NCBI GenBank assembly: GCA_031254955.1
Contig: JAIRTK010000457.1
Location: forward strand, 1-5,272
Length of the DNA: 5,272 nt
Direction of reading: 5' to 3'
DNA from: Opitutaceae bacterium
GTDB taxonomy: Bacteria; Verrucomicrobiota; Verrucomicrobiia; Opitutales; Opitutaceae
Shown: piece after piece, positions 4,941 through 5,272 of the stretch
Layout: each line of letters begins with the position of its first letter
Position numbering within the stretch: the stretch's first letter is position 1
Notes under the pieces: model-generated
Told to the model about the DNA's origin: nothing
Seen by the model: only the letters and a program-made list of their open reading frames with translations
The model's database searches: none
Position numbers and translations under genes: made by a program

Positions 4941-5194
4941 GTGCGCCCCCATTGGGAATTAGTGCGCACTCATTCTCCTTTGTTAACTGAGGTTAATGCG
5001 AGGCAATGCGGGTCGTGTGGAACAGGCGTCCCCGCCCGCAGGATTGCGTGACACGGGCGACCCGCCCGTGGACGGCGTTCCGCGCCGCCCCCCTCCCCTC
5101 TCCCATGAGCGAGGACGCCCATGCCACGCAATCCCTCGGGCCGTCCGCGCAACCTCAGTTAACAAAGGAGAACTAATCGGGAATGGGCGCGCAC
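4941..5194. mobile_element. MITE-like element with perfect 22-bp inverted repeats
   Basis: Positions 4973-4994 (TTCTCCTTTGTTAACTGAGG, then TT) are perfectly repeated in inverse orientation at 5151-5172. A further outer inverted segment, 4941-4963 against 5172-5194, matches at 18 of 23 positions. On the left it is separated from the 22-bp core by the 9-base insert GCGCACTCA. The inside (4995-5150) has no coding capacity. It carries CACGGGC-GACCC-GCCCGTG (5052-5070), the inverted pair GGATTGCGTG (5041-5050) with CACGCAATCC (5125-5134), and GGCGTCC (5025-5031) with GGACGCC (5113-5119). Size, perfect terminal repeats and nested hairpins fit a non-autonomous mobile element or a structured intergenic repeat. 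No transposase is in the window. Confidence 0.6.
4954..4974 (+). repeat. Left direct repeat at the edge of the MITE-like element
   Basis: This 21-bp segment, GGGAAT-nnnn-GCGCACTCATT, matches 5179-5199 at 18 of 21 positions, the last 11 bases being identical. The copy ends inside the left inverted repeat, overlapping its first two bases. An 11-bp exact GCGCACTCATT at 4964-4974 and 5189-5199 could be a target-site duplication. Confidence 0.5.
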
Positions 5195-5199
5195 TCATT
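5179..5199 (+). repeat. Right direct repeat at the edge of the MITE-like element
   Basis: This is the partner of 4954-4974, starting six bases outside the right 22-bp inverted repeat. It also begins the inverted pair GGGAATGGG (5179-5187) with CCCATTCCC (5223-5231), which could form a separate 9-bp stem around a 35-nt loop. Confidence 0.5.
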
Positions 5200-5249
5200 G
5201 CAAACCTGAAGCGCCACTTATACCCATTCCCAATAAAAATCACACTTTT

Positions 5250-5272
5250 GTAGGGGTGTCGCTTGCGACGCC
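5250..5272 (+). repeat. REP-like GTAG-headed palindrome, cut by the window edge
   Basis: GTAG (5250-5253) is followed by a palindrome in which GGTGTCGC (5255-5262) pairs with GCGACGCC (5265-5272) around TT, with one T-G pair. A GTAG head followed by an imperfect palindrome is the layout of REP sequences mobilised by TnpA-REP (RAYT) transposases. The right boundary is not visible. Confidence 0.4.

Larger units (their letters stand above)
4851..5272. other. Non-coding region after the RRM gene
   Basis: No believable gene is present. The first 90 bp are GC-rich without a clear terminator. From 4941 onward the sequence is occupied by an inverted-repeat element, then an AT-richer stretch (about 5200-5249), and finally a REP-like palindrome at the right edge. 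Confidence 0.75.

Noticed and set aside
4996..5253. Frames on both strands across the 22-bp inverted-repeat element (for example 85 codons, plus strand)
   Set aside because: They are generated by the inverted repeat and hairpin sequence and show no protein-like composition.

Overview
The window looks like a chromosomal piece of a GC-rich, free-living bacterium. The best guess is a verrucomicrobial genome of the Opitutaceae type. That guess rests on three things: a LacI-family regulator with the clipped helix-turn-helix and the GEWREGTTLRP-like C-terminus that I associate with that group, a short RRM protein with an RGG tail, and very repeat-rich intergenic DNA. It comes from memory of family style, not from a search.

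Layout. Positions 1-2268 hold two minus-strand genes. A glycoside hydrolase family 3 protein (592-2268) is followed 24 bases later by a HAD-family hydrolase (567 down to 1) that runs off the left edge. Divergent from them, across a 104-bp intergenic region with two short palindromes, is a LacI/GalR-type regulator (2373-3404). The simple reading is a small sugar- or amino-sugar-handling operon with its regulator divergently encoded and probably acting on the shared intergenic region.

Positions 3405-4478 (1,074 bp) contain no convincing gene but a dense series of structured repeats. In order these are a weak hairpin after lacI, a nested inverted-repeat element (3518-3705), a degenerate 14-bp tandem repeat (3745-3815), smaller hairpins, a very long near-perfect hairpin with 71-bp arms (3971-4181), a canonical G-quadruplex motif and another hairpin. 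A calmer leader of about 200 bp then precedes the next gene.

Positions 4479-4850 encode a 123-residue RNA-binding protein: one RRM plus a glycine/arginine-rich tail. The rest (4851-5272) is again non-coding. It holds a MITE-like element with perfect 22-bp inverted repeats (4973-4994 and 5151-5172), direct repeats at its edges, and a REP-like GTAG palindrome cut by the right edge.

The genes are ordinary members of known families. The unusual part is the non-coding DNA on both sides of the RRM gene: at least three different inverted-repeat elements and several smaller structures within about 1.8 kb, with no transposase in view.
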